Origin: Streptomyces sp. P3
Lineage (GTDB): Bacteria > Actinomycetota > Actinomycetes > Streptomycetales > Streptomycetaceae
Direction of reading: 5' to 3'
Length of the DNA stretch: 64,000 bases
Assembly (NCBI GenBank): GCA_016893485.2
Contig: JAFEKX020000002.1
Span: 1-64,000 of the forward strand
A program made the position numbers and the translations under genes. Every line of letters begins with the position of its first letter. The first letter of the stretch is position 1. The notes below the pieces were generated by a model. The model saw nothing but the letters and a program-made list of their open reading frames with translations. It searched no databases and was not told the DNA's origin. Below, one piece after another: positions 48,641-57,454 of the stretch.

Positions 48641-49789
48641 TCATGCGGCCCGGCGGGCGGTGCCCGCGTGGGCGTGCACCGCCTCGCGCAGGGTGTGGGC
48701 GACGCGGGTGACCTGGTCCTGGGTCAGTTCGGCGTGCATGGGGATCGCGAGCTGGCGGGTGGCCAGGTCCAGGGAGACCGGGCAGGTCTGCTTCGCGTCG
48801 AAGACGGGCTGGGTGTGGCCGGCGAACGTGCCGTGTCCGCAGCCGATGCCCTGGGCGCGCAGCGCGGTGGCCACCGCGCCCCGCTCCACCCTCTCGTCGA
48901 GGGTGACCATGTAGGTCTGCCAGGCGTGGGTGCGGTCGGCCGGCACGTGCGGCAGTGTCAGCAGGTCCTCGCCGGCCAGGAGTTCGCCGTACTGCGCGGC
49001 GACCGCGCTGCGGCGGGCCAGGAGTTCACCGATGCGGCCCAGCTGCACCTGGAGGATCGCGGCGGCGATGTCGGACAGCTTGAAGTTGTAGCCGATCTCG
49101 GTGAACACCGGGATCGGCAGGCCGACGACGTTGCCCATGTCGAAGATGCTGCCGATGCCGAAGGACGAGCGCAGCCGCGCGTCCTTGCCTATCTCCGGGT
49201 CGGAGGCCAGCAGCGCGCCGCCCTCGCCGCTGCTGGCGCCCTTGCGGCCGTGGAAGGACAGGCAGCCCACCTCCGCCAGCGCCCCCGCCTTGGCGCCCTG
49301 GTAGGTGGCGCCCACCGCGCAGGCCGCGTCCTCGACGAGGAACAGGCCGTGCCGGTCGGCGATCTCCTGCAGTTCGGTGTAGTCGGCGGGCAGGCCGACC
49401 GTGTCGACCGCGATGATCCCCGCGGTGCGGGGGTGACCAGGTCGGCCACCGCCCGCGGGTCGACGGTGTAGGTGTCGGGGCGTACGTCGGCGAAGACGGG
49501 GGTGGCTCCGACGTAGCGGGCGGCCTGGGCGGGCGCCGGGAAACCGTAGTCGGCGACGATGACCTCGTCGCCGGGCCCCACCCCAGGGCGAGCATCGCCA
49601 GGTGCAGGGCGGCACCGCAGTTGCTCACCGCGACCGCGTCACCGACCATGTACTCCGCCGCCAGCCGGGCCTCCAGCGCCTTGCCCTGCGGGGGCCCTGG
49701 CCGGCCGGCCAGCCGGAGGCGAACACCTCGGCGACGGCGGCCAGTTCCCGCTCGCCCAGACTCGCGTGCACCAGGGGAATCGCGTCCAT
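48641..49789 (-). CDS. DegT/DnrJ/EryC1 PLP-dependent aminotransferase
   Basis: The ATG at 49789 begins MDAIPLVHASLGERELAAVA. Segments read AEYMVGDAVAVSNCGAALHL, EVIVADYGFPAPAQAARYVG, TPVFADVRPDTYTVDP and DRHGLFLVEDAACAVGATYQ. The PLP lysine is in CLSFHGRKGASSGEGGALLA near residue 183. The end reads LDLATRQLAIPMHAELTQDQ. About 383 residues. One-base losses at the C4 at 49576-49579 and the G5 at 49429-49433, and one near 49700, break the frame. In furaquinocin-type pathways the homologue carries out oxidative transamination of flaviolin to 8-aminoflaviolin. I infer the same here. Confidence 0.87.
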
Positions 49790-49794
49790 CGTGG

Positions 49795-50559
49795 TCAACT
49801 CCGTTCACGCTCCGCGCCCGGCGGCCCGGGGGAAGAAACAGGGGAAGAGACAGGGGGAACAACAGGGGCAACGGCAGGCGCAGTTGCGGGGGCCGCGGCG
49901 GATCCCGATCCGGGTCCGGGTCCGGGGCCGGGGCCGGGTCCGGGTCCGGTCACAGGGGCAGTCGCGGGCGCGGGCGCGGGCACAGGCGCAGCCGCCGCGG
50001 GTTCGGGCACAGGCGCAGCTGCGGGTTCGGGCGCGGGTTCGCGGGTGGGGGTTCGTAGCGCAGCGGGGTCAGCTGGTGGACGTCGTAGCGGCGCCGCATG
50101 CGTTCCACGGCCTCCTGGTCGATCGTGCCGCCCGCCTGCCAGATCTCGGCGATCTCCTCGAAGTAGAACTCGTGGTACGGCGAGGGATAGCACTGGAAGA
50201 GCATGCGGGCGGGCTTGTCGGAGGCGTTGCGGAAGGCGTGCGGGGTGCCCGGGGGACGAACATGAAGGCGCCCTCGGTCGCGGAGGTGATCCGGTCGCCG
50301 TCCGGGAGGTCCACCGGTGCCAGGAGTCCTCGGTGCGCCGCTCCGGCTCGAACGCCAGGAGCTCCAGCTCGCCCTCGAGGACGTAGAAGAACTCCTGTGC
50401 GTCGTGGTGGACGTGTGCTCCGACGTCGAAGCCGGGCGGGACGACCACTTCGAAGATCGACAGGGAGGAGCCCTGGGCCTTGGTGGCCTTGAAGGTGACT
50501 TCCTGCGCCTTGGTGATCAGTTTCCGGCCCTGGCCGGGCGGGACGATGAGGCCAGTCAT
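49795..50559 (-). CDS. Cupin monooxygenase, MomA-like, with low-complexity C-tail
   Basis: The ATG at 50559 starts MTGLIVPPGQGRKLITKAQE. The cupin core reads VPPGFDVGAHVHHDAQEFFY, VLEGELELLAFEP with the metal motif G-x-H-V-H-x-x-x-x-E, and after a frame change GAFMFVPPGTPHAFRNASDK, MLFQCYPSPYHEFYFEEIAE, DVHQLTPLRYEPP. MomA-type cupins oxidise THN to flaviolin. Restoring a base in the G5 run at 50047-50051 opens an extra tail of about 75 residues, rich in PEPAAAPVP and (GP)n repeats, that stops 6 bases before the aminotransferase ATG. The tail is unusual for the family and may instead be an artefact of the repair (alternative stop at 49950). Confidence 0.8.
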   Translation of the reverse strand: MTGLIVPPGQGRKLITKAQEVTFKATKAQGSSLSIFEVVVPPGFDVGAHVHHDAQEFFYVLEGELELLAFEPERRTEDSWHRWTSRTATGSPPRPRAPSCSSPGHPARLPQRLRQARPHALPVLSLAVPRVLLRGDRRDLAGGRHDRPGGRGTHAAPLRRPPADPAALRTPTREPAPEPAAAPVPEPAAAAPVPAPAPATAPVTGPGPGPGPGPGPGSGSAAAPATAPAVAPVVPPVSSPVSSPGPPGAERERS

Positions 50560-50610
50560 CCGATTTCGTTTCCTTCGGCAGAGACGGCGGCGGAAGAAAG
50601 GAAGGAGGGG

Positions 50611-51676
50611 TCAGCCGACGTCGGCGCGGGCGCCGTCGTTCCAGCGGCCCAGGGCCATCTCGGCGGTGATGCCGGGACCGAAGCCCGCGATCAGGCCGGT
50701 CGCGTCGGGGGCCGGGGTGTCCTCCTCGAACAGGCGGCGGGCCGCCTCCAGGACCACAGCGCTGGCGATGTTGCCGTACTCGCTGAGCGTGGCCCAGCTG
50801 TGCCGGAACACGCTGCGGTCGACCTCGAGGAACTTGGCGAGGTCGTCCAGGATGCGCGGGCCGCCGGCGTGGACGATGTAGAAGTCGAGGCTGCCCGCGT
50901 CCCAGCTGTGGTCCTTGGCGAACTCCCGCAGCACCGGCGCCAGCGGCTCCATCGTGCCCGGCACCCGCCGGTCCAGCTGGAAGTGGAAGCCGGTCTCGCG
51001 CACCGCGTAGGAGATCCAGTCCTCGGTGTGCGGGATGAGGTAGGAGGCGTTGCGCTCCAGGTCGATGCCGGTGCCGCCGTTGCCGCGCACCACGGCGGCC
51101 GCGACCGCGTCCCCGAACAGGCCGTCGGAGAGCAGCGAGCCGATGTCGTCCATGTCGGGCTGGTAGCACAGCGAGCAGAACTCGGCCGACACGATCAGGA
51201 CGTTGCTGCCGGGGTGGGCGACGCAGAAGTCGTGGGCGCGGTTGACGGCGGCGCCGCCGGCCGCGCAGCCGAGCTGGGCGATGGGGATCTGGCGGGTGTC
51301 GGGGCGCAGCCCCATCGTGTTGATGAGCCACGCCGTCAGCGACGGCATCAGAAAGCCGGTGCACGACACGTAGATGATCGCGTCGATGTCGCGGGCGGCG
51401 ACGTCGGCGTTCTTCAGCGCCTCCTCGACGACCTGGGGGTGCGCTTCTTGGACTCGACCTCGTAGATGCGGTTGCGTTCGGTCAGGCCCGGGTGGCGCAG
51501 GGTCTGCTCGATGGGCTGGACGAGGTGGCGCTTTTGCACGCCGGTGTTGCGTATCAGGCGCAGCGCGAGCGGCAGTTGCTCCTTCCCTCGTGCACACGCC
51601 GGGCGAAGTCCAGCGTCTCCTCCATCGTGATGACGTGCTCGGGCGCCTGCACCGCGGGCTTGCACAGCCTGGCCAT
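50611..51676 (-). CDS. rppA: Type III polyketide synthase, 1,3,6,8-tetrahydroxynaphthalene synthase
   Basis: The ATG at 51676 gives MARLCKPAVQAPEHVITMEE. One frameshift near 51440 joins QVVEEALKNADVAARDIDAI to the rest. The catalytic Cys is in IIYVSCTGFLMPSLTAWLIN, the His in DFYIVHAGGPRILDDLAKFL and the Asn in TLSEYGNIASAVVLEAARRL. IPIAQLGCAAGGAAVNRAHD and LCYQPDMDDIGSLLSDGLFG are RppA-type. It ends LIAGFGPGITAEMALGRW. About 354 residues. It condenses five malonyl-CoA into THN, the naphthalene core of the pathway. It is the first biosynthetic gene of the minus-strand operon, 91 bases downstream of the AraC-type regulator. Confidence 0.93.
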
Positions 51677-51767
51677 GTCTGGTCCGCCTTCTCTAGGTCT
51701 GCCGGGGAAAAGTGCATGTGCGTGTGGTGTGCGCCGGGTGGGGCGCGTGAGACTGAAGGGCTGGGGG

Positions 51768-52557
51768 TTACGCCGCCGCGGGGTGCGGGGCGAGGTCCAT
51801 CAGGGCGGAGAGGACCGGCGGCCTGCTCCAGTCGGGCGCGCTCAGGGTGATCTCCAGGCGGCGCGCGGTGTTGTCCTTGACGCGTACCGGGCCGGTCGCC
51901 GCCGTCAGCCGTACCGGTGACGTCCCGTCAGCTGTGGTGTCTGCCGGGGCAGTTGGGCGGGGGCGGGTCACCGCGTGGACGTACCAGACGCCTGCGGGGA
52001 TGTGCTCCAGCGTGAAGGGGCCGGGCGCGGACGCGTGGGCGAGCCGGACGGGGGCGCCCTGCAGCAGGGGGCTGGCGAAGACGCCCACCCGCACCGCCCG
52101 CGCGCTTTCGCCGGTGGTGTGCAGCAGGCCCGTCACGGTGCCGGTGCCGGCGGGCCGGGCCGCTGCCGGTATGGCCGCCGGCGCGGATGCGGCCGGGGTC
52201 AACTCGGGTACGGGCGGGGCCTGTTCGGGGCCGGAGGGGGTGAGGAGAGCGCGCGGTAGCCGGTGGGCGAGAGGCCCACCAGCTCGGTGAAGCGGCGGGT
52301 GAAACTGCCGGTGCTGCTGTAGCCGACGCGCGCCCCGATGTCCGCGACGGTCAACTGGGTGCTCAGCAGCAGGACTTTGGCCTCCTGCAGCCGTACCGCG
52401 CACAGGAACCGTCCGGGGTGACACCGGTGACCCGGGTGAACACCCGCAGGAAGTGGTACTTGCTGACCATCGCGTCCCGCGCCAGCTCCTCCAGGCTCAG
52501 CGGCTCCCAGAAGCGTTCGCGGATCGTGGTGACGGCATGCCGCACGAGGTGCTCCAT
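51768..52557 (-). CDS. AraC-type regulator fused to a C-terminal beta-sandwich domain
   Basis: The ATG at 52557 starts MEHLVRHAVTTIRERFWEPL. The two HTH motifs are SLEELARDAMVSKYHFLRVF and, after a frame change near 52410, LTVADIGARVGYSSTGSFTR, with FTELVGLSPTGYRA. A proline-rich linker with a second frame change near 52230 leads to about 120 residues with GLLHTTGESARAVRVGVFAS, PGPFTLEHIPAGVWYVHAVT and VRVKDNTARRLEITLS. This resembles a carboxypeptidase-regulatory or prealbumin-like beta-sandwich. DNA binding first and sensor last is the reverse of most AraC proteins. It is the likely cluster activator. A five-unit direct repeat lies 150-230 bases upstream. Confidence 0.82.
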
Positions 52558-52706
52558 GAGGGCTCCTGACGAAGAACCGCCGGCCGGCGGGGAGTTGAAC
52601 CGGCACCGGCCCGGCCACTGGGCGCTGGGTCGGGGGCCGCCGCCGTGCGACGGACGCATGACGCGGCCGGCGCCTGACGCCACCGGTGCACGGCGCGGCC
52701 GACGGC

Positions 52707-52784
52707 GGCGCGAGTGACAGGTGGCGCCAATGACGGGGCGCGAGTGACGGGTGGCGCGACTGGCGAGTGGCGCAACTGGCGCAT
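52707..52784. promoter_or_regulatory. Five-unit tandem repeat, candidate operator array
   Basis: Five 15-16-bp units run head to tail: 52707-52722, 52723-52737, 52738-52752, 52753-52768 and 52769-52784. The consensus is GGCGCGA-TG-CG-GT, best seen in GGCGCGAGTGACAGGT and GGCGCGACTGGCGAGT. The array sits between the minus-strand AraC-type gene and the plus-strand exporter. AraC proteins usually bind direct repeats. Confidence 0.7.
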
Positions 52785-52912
52785 GAAAAAGGGAGTCGGG
52801 ACGCTCGGTCCCAAACTCCCTGCCAACTCCCCGCCGCCTGAACCGTTTTCGGGCAGGGAGGTGTGCCGAAATAGTGACACGGCCGCCGCCCGCCCGCCAA
52901 GACTCCCCGAAG

Positions 52913-52929
52913 TGACGTAGGTCACGTCA
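52913..52929. promoter_or_regulatory. Palindromic operator upstream of the Bcr/CflA exporter
   Basis: TGACGTAGGTCACGTCA is a 6-5-6 inverted repeat (TGACGT, spacer AGGTC, ACGTCA), 118 bp before the exporter ATG. The inner GTGAC/GTCAC is also self-complementary. The protein that binds it is unknown. Confidence 0.55.
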
Positions 52930-53046
52930 ACTGGGTTCAGGGGCGGCGGAGTTGGCGTGCGGATCACGCCACCGGCACCCGACCGGTTCTGTAGCGGCCT
53001 GCTGCCACCATCGGCCCAGACCCACACGACCGGACACGGAGGGCGA

Positions 53047-54349
53047 ATGTCTCGCGCCGAGGAAGCCACCGTCAGGACCAAACGGTCGACCGCACCACCG
53101 GCGCGGGCCGGCGACGCCGGCCGGCTGAAGGGGCTGCGCCGGACCGGAGCGCTGATCACCTTCATGCTCGGCGCGCTGTCCGCGGTGCCGCCGCTGTCGA
53201 TGGACATGTACCTGCCCGCCCTGCCCGACGTCACCCGCACCCTGCACTCCTCCGCCACCAGCGGCCAGCTCACCCTGACCGCCTGCCTGACCGGCATGGC
53301 GCTGGGCCAGCTCGTCGTCGGCCCGATGAGCGACCGCTGGGGCCGGCGCAAACCGCTGCTGGTGGGCCTGCTCGTCTACGTCCTGGCCTCGGTGAGCTGC
53401 GCGATCGCGCCCGACGCCGGGCTGCTGATCGGCTGCCGGCTGCTGCAGGGCCTGGCCGGGGCGGCCGGCATCGTCATCGCCCGCGCCGTCGTCCGCGATC
53501 TCTACGACGGCCTGGAGATGGCCCGGTTCTTCTCCACCCTGCTGCTGGTCTCCAGCCTCGCCCCGGTCGTCGCGCCGATCCTGGGCGGGCAGGTGCTGCG
53601 CTTCACCGCCTGGCGGGGCGTCTTCCTCGTGCTGGCCGTGATCGGCGTCGCGCTGACCGCGCTGGTGTGGCGCCGGCTGCCCGAGACCCTGCCCCCGAGC
53701 GGCGGCGCGGCGGGGGTGTGCTGGGCGCCCTGTTCATCATGCGCGGCCTGCTCGCCGACCGGATCTTCGCCGGCTACGTGATGGTCAACGGCTTCGCCTA
53801 CGGCGCCCTGTTCTCCTACATCGCCGCCTCGCCCTTCGTCATCCAGGGCATCTACGGCGCCTCCCCGCAGACCTTCTCCCTGCTGTACGGCCTCAACTCG
53901 CTCGGCATGATGATCGTCGGCCGGGTCAACGGGAAACTCCTGGTCGGCCGGGTGCGCCTGGACCGGGCGCTCGGTGTCGGGCTGAGTGTCATCGCGGTGG
54001 CCGGGACCGTGCTGCTGCTGGTCGCGCAGGGCGTCTTCGGGGACGCGGGCACCGTCCCGGTGGCCTGCTGCCTGTTCGTCATGATCTCCGCGCTGGGCCT
54101 GGTGCTGCCCAACACCAACGCGCTCGCCCTGATGCGCACCCGCACGCCGCGGGCTCCGCCTCCGCCCTGGTGGGCACCTCCTGCTTCGCCATGGGCGCCG
54201 TCGCCACCCTCCTGGTCGGCATCGCCGGCAAGGGAACGGCCGTCCCCATGGCCGCCGTCCAGACCGGCAGCGCCCTCGCCGCCGTCACCTCCCTCCTGCT
54301 CATGTGCCGCCCCTGGCGGAGCCTGCCCGCCGAGGAAAGCCGCCCCTGA
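53047..54349 (+). CDS. Bcr/CflA-type multidrug efflux MFS transporter
   Basis: MSRAEEATVRTKRSTAPPAR at 53047 is a basic leader. Helices follow from ALITFMLGALSAVPPLSMDM, with SMDMYLPALPDVTRTLHSSA, the Bcr/CflA opening. Loop 2-3 is VVGPMSDRWGRRKPLLVGLL and motif C is SSLAPVVAPILGGQVLRFTA. A frame change near 53715 joins VLGALFIMRGLLADRIFAGY and the second half, including NTNALALM, with another change near 54145 (SALVGTSCFAMGAVATLLVG). Stop TGA at 54347. About 434 residues. Possibly an additional exporter for the cluster product, as it is divergent from the AraC-type gene. Confidence 0.85.
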
Positions 54350-55147
54350 ATCCCACGGGCCATCCCGGGCCCCTCCCCGGGGCGTGCCACGGCAGCTCCT
54401 GCGGACCGCTGAACCGCCCCGGCCCGGCCGCCTGAACGCGTCAGCGGCGGATCGGCCCGCAGGGCCCGCGGCCGCCCGGGCCGGCCGAGGCGTCACAGGT
54501 CGGCGAGCAGACCATCGGGCTCGTGCGCCGACCGGCCCGGACGAGCCGGCCGCGTCCGGCACGGGACCGGCCCGCCCGCCGCACGAGCCCGGCCGGCCCC
54601 CTCGGAGTGACGGACTCATCGGACTGGGCCTGCCCCTCGTCCGTGGCATCCAGGGCGGTAAACAGCCCCAGCCCCGGGGCCCGGGCGTACCGGCAGCAAA
54701 GACAGGCCCTGGAAGCGCTGCGCCGAGATCACCGGTCCGCACCGCTGTCCCCGGTCCGCGAGGAGTTCCCGCCGAGGCCGGGGCCTCCCGCAGCCGCCTC
54801 CTGCCGGGAGTCCTCGGGCAGGGCGCCCTCCGGCGCCGGGCACCGCGGGAGTGTGCCCCGCGACGGAGGCCGGGGGCTGAGGCCGCGGTGTCGGCGGCGC
54901 GGCTCCCCCGCCCCCGGCATGAACTCGCCGCGGACCGGGAGAACTTGCCCGGCCCGGGCCGGGCAAGGGGCGGCCCGGGAAAGGGGCGGCCGGGACGCAG
55001 GGAACCCGGCGGGAGCGGCCTGCGCGAGCTGGCCGCCGCCGCGAACGGCTGGCGAGGACGCACCCGGGGCCCTCAGAACCCGTGCCGCACTTCCGCCGCG
55101 CGCGGTCGTGGTCCGTGGTCCGCGGTCCGTGCCGGTGGGGGCCGGGG
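54350..55147. other. Intergenic region with no supported gene
   Basis: About 800 very G+C-rich bases. Long open frames exist on both strands but are arginine/proline/glycine-rich without motifs. Nothing reliable was found. Confidence 0.5.
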
Positions 55148-55823
55148 TCAGTCGCGGTTACGGCGCTGGTCGCCGCTGCGCCGGCGGAGTCGGTCGGTGT
55201 GGCGGGTGAGGTCGTCGACGCGTGCGGCGAGGTCGGGATGGCCGGACGCCAGGTAGGGGTGTGTGTCCGTCAGCGGGGCGACGAGGGCGGCCGGGTCGCT
55301 GTCGGCGAGAGCGGTGGTGAGTTCGGCGAGCGGGCGCCGGCGGCGGAGAGGTCGGGCAGTGCGGTGATCTGGCCGGCGAGCTGGCGCAGGGTGGCGGCGT
55401 TGGCGCGGGCCCAGGCGGTGACGGTGCGGTCGGCGGCACGGCGGTCACGGGTGGCCGTCACCCGCTGCTCCCCGTGGAGCCCGGGCTTCCGGGGCGCACG
55501 CGCAGGTAGCGGCGTTCGGCGGCCTGGCGGCTGGACACGCCCAGGGGGTGAGCGAGATCCGCCCAGCTGGCGCCCGCCTCCCGCGCGGCCTCGATCAGGC
55601 CCGGTTCCCACTCGGCGAGCTGCTCGCGCGCTTCACGCAGCACCAGCAGCGCGGCGAGCACCTGCTCGGAACTCCCGGCGTCCGGCGCGGGGGCAGTGCC
55701 CTCCGGTGCGGCCCCGGCGGTGTGCAGGGCCTCCCGGATCGTGTCCAGCGCCGCCGAGGCGGCGAGGAAGGATGCCGGCGCGAGACCGGGAGCACGTGCA
55801 GTGGGCTCATCGTCCCTGGTCAT
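55148..55823 (-). CDS. HSP18 transcriptional regulator-like protein
   Basis: From ATG 55823: ASFLAASAALDTIREALHTA, EQVLAALLVLREAREQLAEW, EPGLIEAAREAGASWADLAH, PLGVSSRQAAERRYLRVRPG, where ASWADLAHPLGVSSRQAAER is an HTH. A frame change near 55480 joins VTATRDRRAADRTVTAWARA and LRQLAGQITALPDLSAA. Another near 55330 joins PLAELTTALADSDPAALVAP and ARVDDLTRHTDRLRRRS to TGA 55148. About 225 residues. Its divergent placement next to an Hsp20 gene matches the proteins annotated as HSP18 regulators in Streptomyces. It should repress the Hsp20 gene through the paired operators. Confidence 0.8.
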
Positions 55824-55841
55824 CGGACCTCCAACCCTGTT

Positions 55842-55884
55842 GTCATCATCTCGATGACTGCCAACTTGTCATCACTTGGATGAC
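55842..55884. promoter_or_regulatory. Paired GTCATC-N5-GATGAC operators of the Hsp20 gene
   Basis: GTCATCATCTCGATGAC at 55842-55858 and GTCATCACTTGGATGAC at 55868-55884 are perfect 6-5-6 inverted repeats with centres 26 bp apart. They occupy the divergent promoter between the HSP18-type regulator and Hsp20. Confidence 0.85.
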
Positions 55885-55950
55885 ATGTTACAACGGATGT
55901 CAGGTGAACGCATTGGCAGTGCCCAGCCCGAACCCTGGAGGTGTTTGACG

Positions 55951-56385
55951 ATGTTGATGCGTACCGACCCCTTCCGTGAGCTCGACCGGATCGCCCAGCA
56001 GGTCCTGAACACGAGCGGGACCTGGTCGCGGCCGTCGGCGATGCCGATGGACGCCTACCGCGAGGGCGATCAGTACGTGATCGCCTTCGACCTGCCCGGC
56101 GTGGCCAAGGAAGCGATCGACATCGACGTCGAGCGGAACATGCTGACGGTCAAGGCCGAGCGGAGGCCCCTCCCCAAGGCGGACGACGTCCAGATGGAGC
56201 TCTCCGAGCGGCCCCTGGGCGTCTTCTCCCGCCAGGTGATGCTGGCCGACACCCTGGACACCGAGCACATCGACGCGGACTACGACGCGGGGGTGCTGAC
56301 CCTGCGGATCCCGATCGCCGAGCGCGCCAAGCCCCGCAAGATCGCCATCGGCGGCGGGTCCGCACGCAAGGAGATCAGCGGCTGA
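55951..56385 (+). CDS. Hsp20/alpha-crystallin small heat shock protein
   Basis: Intact 144-residue frame from the ATG at 55951. MLMRTDPFRELDRIAQQVLN is the typical N-terminus. The alpha-crystallin domain reads YREGDQYVIAFDLPGVAKEA, IDIDVERNMLTVKAERRPLP and RPLGVFSRQVMLADTLDTEH, then YDAGVLTLRIPIAERAKPRK with the G-V-L-T-L and terminal I-P-I motifs. A cytosolic ATP-independent holdase chaperone (Hsp18 type). DUF2267 genes follow on the same strand. Confidence 0.93.
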   Translation: MLMRTDPFRELDRIAQQVLNTSGTWSRPSAMPMDAYREGDQYVIAFDLPGVAKEAIDIDVERNMLTVKAERRPLPKADDVQMELSERPLGVFSRQVMLADTLDTEHIDADYDAGVLTLRIPIAERAKPRKIAIGGGSARKEISG

Positions 56386-56497
56386 GCCGGGCTCAGCCCC
56401 ACCGGAGGACGGGGAGCCGACCTTCCCCCGCGGCCGCCCCGTCCTCCGTCCTTCCGTCCTCACTCCGGCCAGCCCGCGTACCGGCATGGGAGCAGTG

Positions 56498-56893
56498 ATG
56501 GTGATGCGTTGGGAGGCGTTCCTCGACCAGGTCAGGGAACGCGGCGCGTACGAGAGCACCGAGGAGGCCGAGCGGGCCACGCGCACGGTGCTGGCCCTGC
56601 TGGGCGCGCACCTGGTGGGCGGGGTGCGCGCCGACCTGGCCGCCCGGCTGCCGGAGGACCTGGCCCTGGTCCTGCTCAGTCCGCTCCAGGCACGCGAGCC
56701 GCTGTCACCCGAGCGGTTCGTACGGGCCACCGCGGCCTGGATCGAGGGCGCCACCGAACAGACCGCCGCCTGGGACGTGAGCGCCGTCCTCAGCGTGGCC
56801 GCCGAAGCCGCGGGCGAGGAACTCACCGGCCACATCCTGCTCCAGCTCCCGGCCGGCTACGACCTGCTGTTCGGCCGCCCCCAGCCCGCCTGA
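56498..56893 (+). CDS. DUF2267 protein 1
   Basis: The ATG at 56498 has a GGGAG site at 56488. MVMRWEAFLDQVRERGAYES, TEEAERATRTVLALLGAHLV and RADLAARLPEDLALVLLSPL show the all-helical DUF2267 pattern (Y-x-x-x-x-x-A-x-x-A-x-x-A-V-L-x-x-L; L-A-x-x-L-P). The C-terminal half repeats it weakly (SAVLSVAAEAAGEELTGHIL). About 131 residues. The family is of unknown function and often lies beside stress genes, as here. An upstream in-frame ATG at 56486 is possible. Confidence 0.82.
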   Translation: MVMRWEAFLDQVRERGAYESTEEAERATRTVLALLGAHLVGGVRADLAARLPEDLALVLLSPLQAREPLSPERFVRATAAWIEGATEQTAAWDVSAVLSVAAEAAGEELTGHILLQLPAGYDLLFGRPQPA

Positions 56894-57019
56894 CCCCACC
56901 CGGCCGCCAGGCCACCACACCCCTGTTTCCCGACCCCGTCGTCACCGACGGCGCGAGGCAACGGCCCCCGGCCACCGGTGACACGCCCACCGCGCATGAG
57001 AAAGGCAACCGTGTCAGCG

Positions 57020-57454
57020 ATGAATCACCAGCAGCAGCCGTTCCGGTCCACCGCGGGCATGACGTTCGAGCAGATGCTGGCACAGGTGCGATACGAAGGC
57101 GCCTACGCCACCCTCGCCCAGGCCGAGCAGGCCGTGCACACCGTACTGGCCGCCTTCGGACGCCAGGTCACCGGCGAGGAGAGGGTCGAGCTCGCCGCCC
57201 GGCTGCCCTACGAGGCCGCCGTCACCTTCACCTCCCAGGCCCCCGCCGCCGAAGCCCTCAGCGGCTGGACCTTCGTCAAGGACCTGGCGAGTTCCACCGG
57301 CGGCAGCCCGGCCACCACCCGCTGGGACACCGGCACCGTCCTGCGCGTCGTGGCCCGGCTCGCCGGCGAGGACCTCCTCTCCCGCGTCCTCACCCAACTC
57401 CCCTCCGGCTACGCCCTGCTGTTCGGCCGCGCCGAACTCACCCAGGCGGCCTGA
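57020..57454 (+). CDS. DUF2267 protein 2
   Basis: From ATG 57020 (GTG 57011 in frame): MNHQQQPFRSTAGMTFEQML, AQVRYEGAYATLAQAEQAVH, RVELAARLPYEAAVTFTSQA, and a second half TGTVLRVVARLAGEDLLSRV, LTQLPSGYALLFGRAELTQA. It is a paralogue of the preceding gene, sharing LPxGYxLLFGRxx at the C-terminus, and probably arose by tandem duplication. About 144 residues. Unknown function. Confidence 0.82.
   Translation: MNHQQQPFRSTAGMTFEQMLAQVRYEGAYATLAQAEQAVHTVLAAFGRQVTGEERVELAARLPYEAAVTFTSQAPAAEALSGWTFVKDLASSTGGSPATTRWDTGTVLRVVARLAGEDLLSRVLTQLPSGYALLFGRAELTQAA

Noticed and set aside
25862..52557. Mevalonate pathway genes as in furaquinocin or naphterpin clusters
   Set aside because: No HMG-CoA synthase/reductase or mevalonate kinase genes are recognisable. 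Prenyl precursors must come from elsewhere in the genome.
53852..55063. About 400-codon minus-strand open frame overlapping the exporter
   Set aside because: Antisense shadow continuing into featureless intergenic DNA. No start signal or domain.
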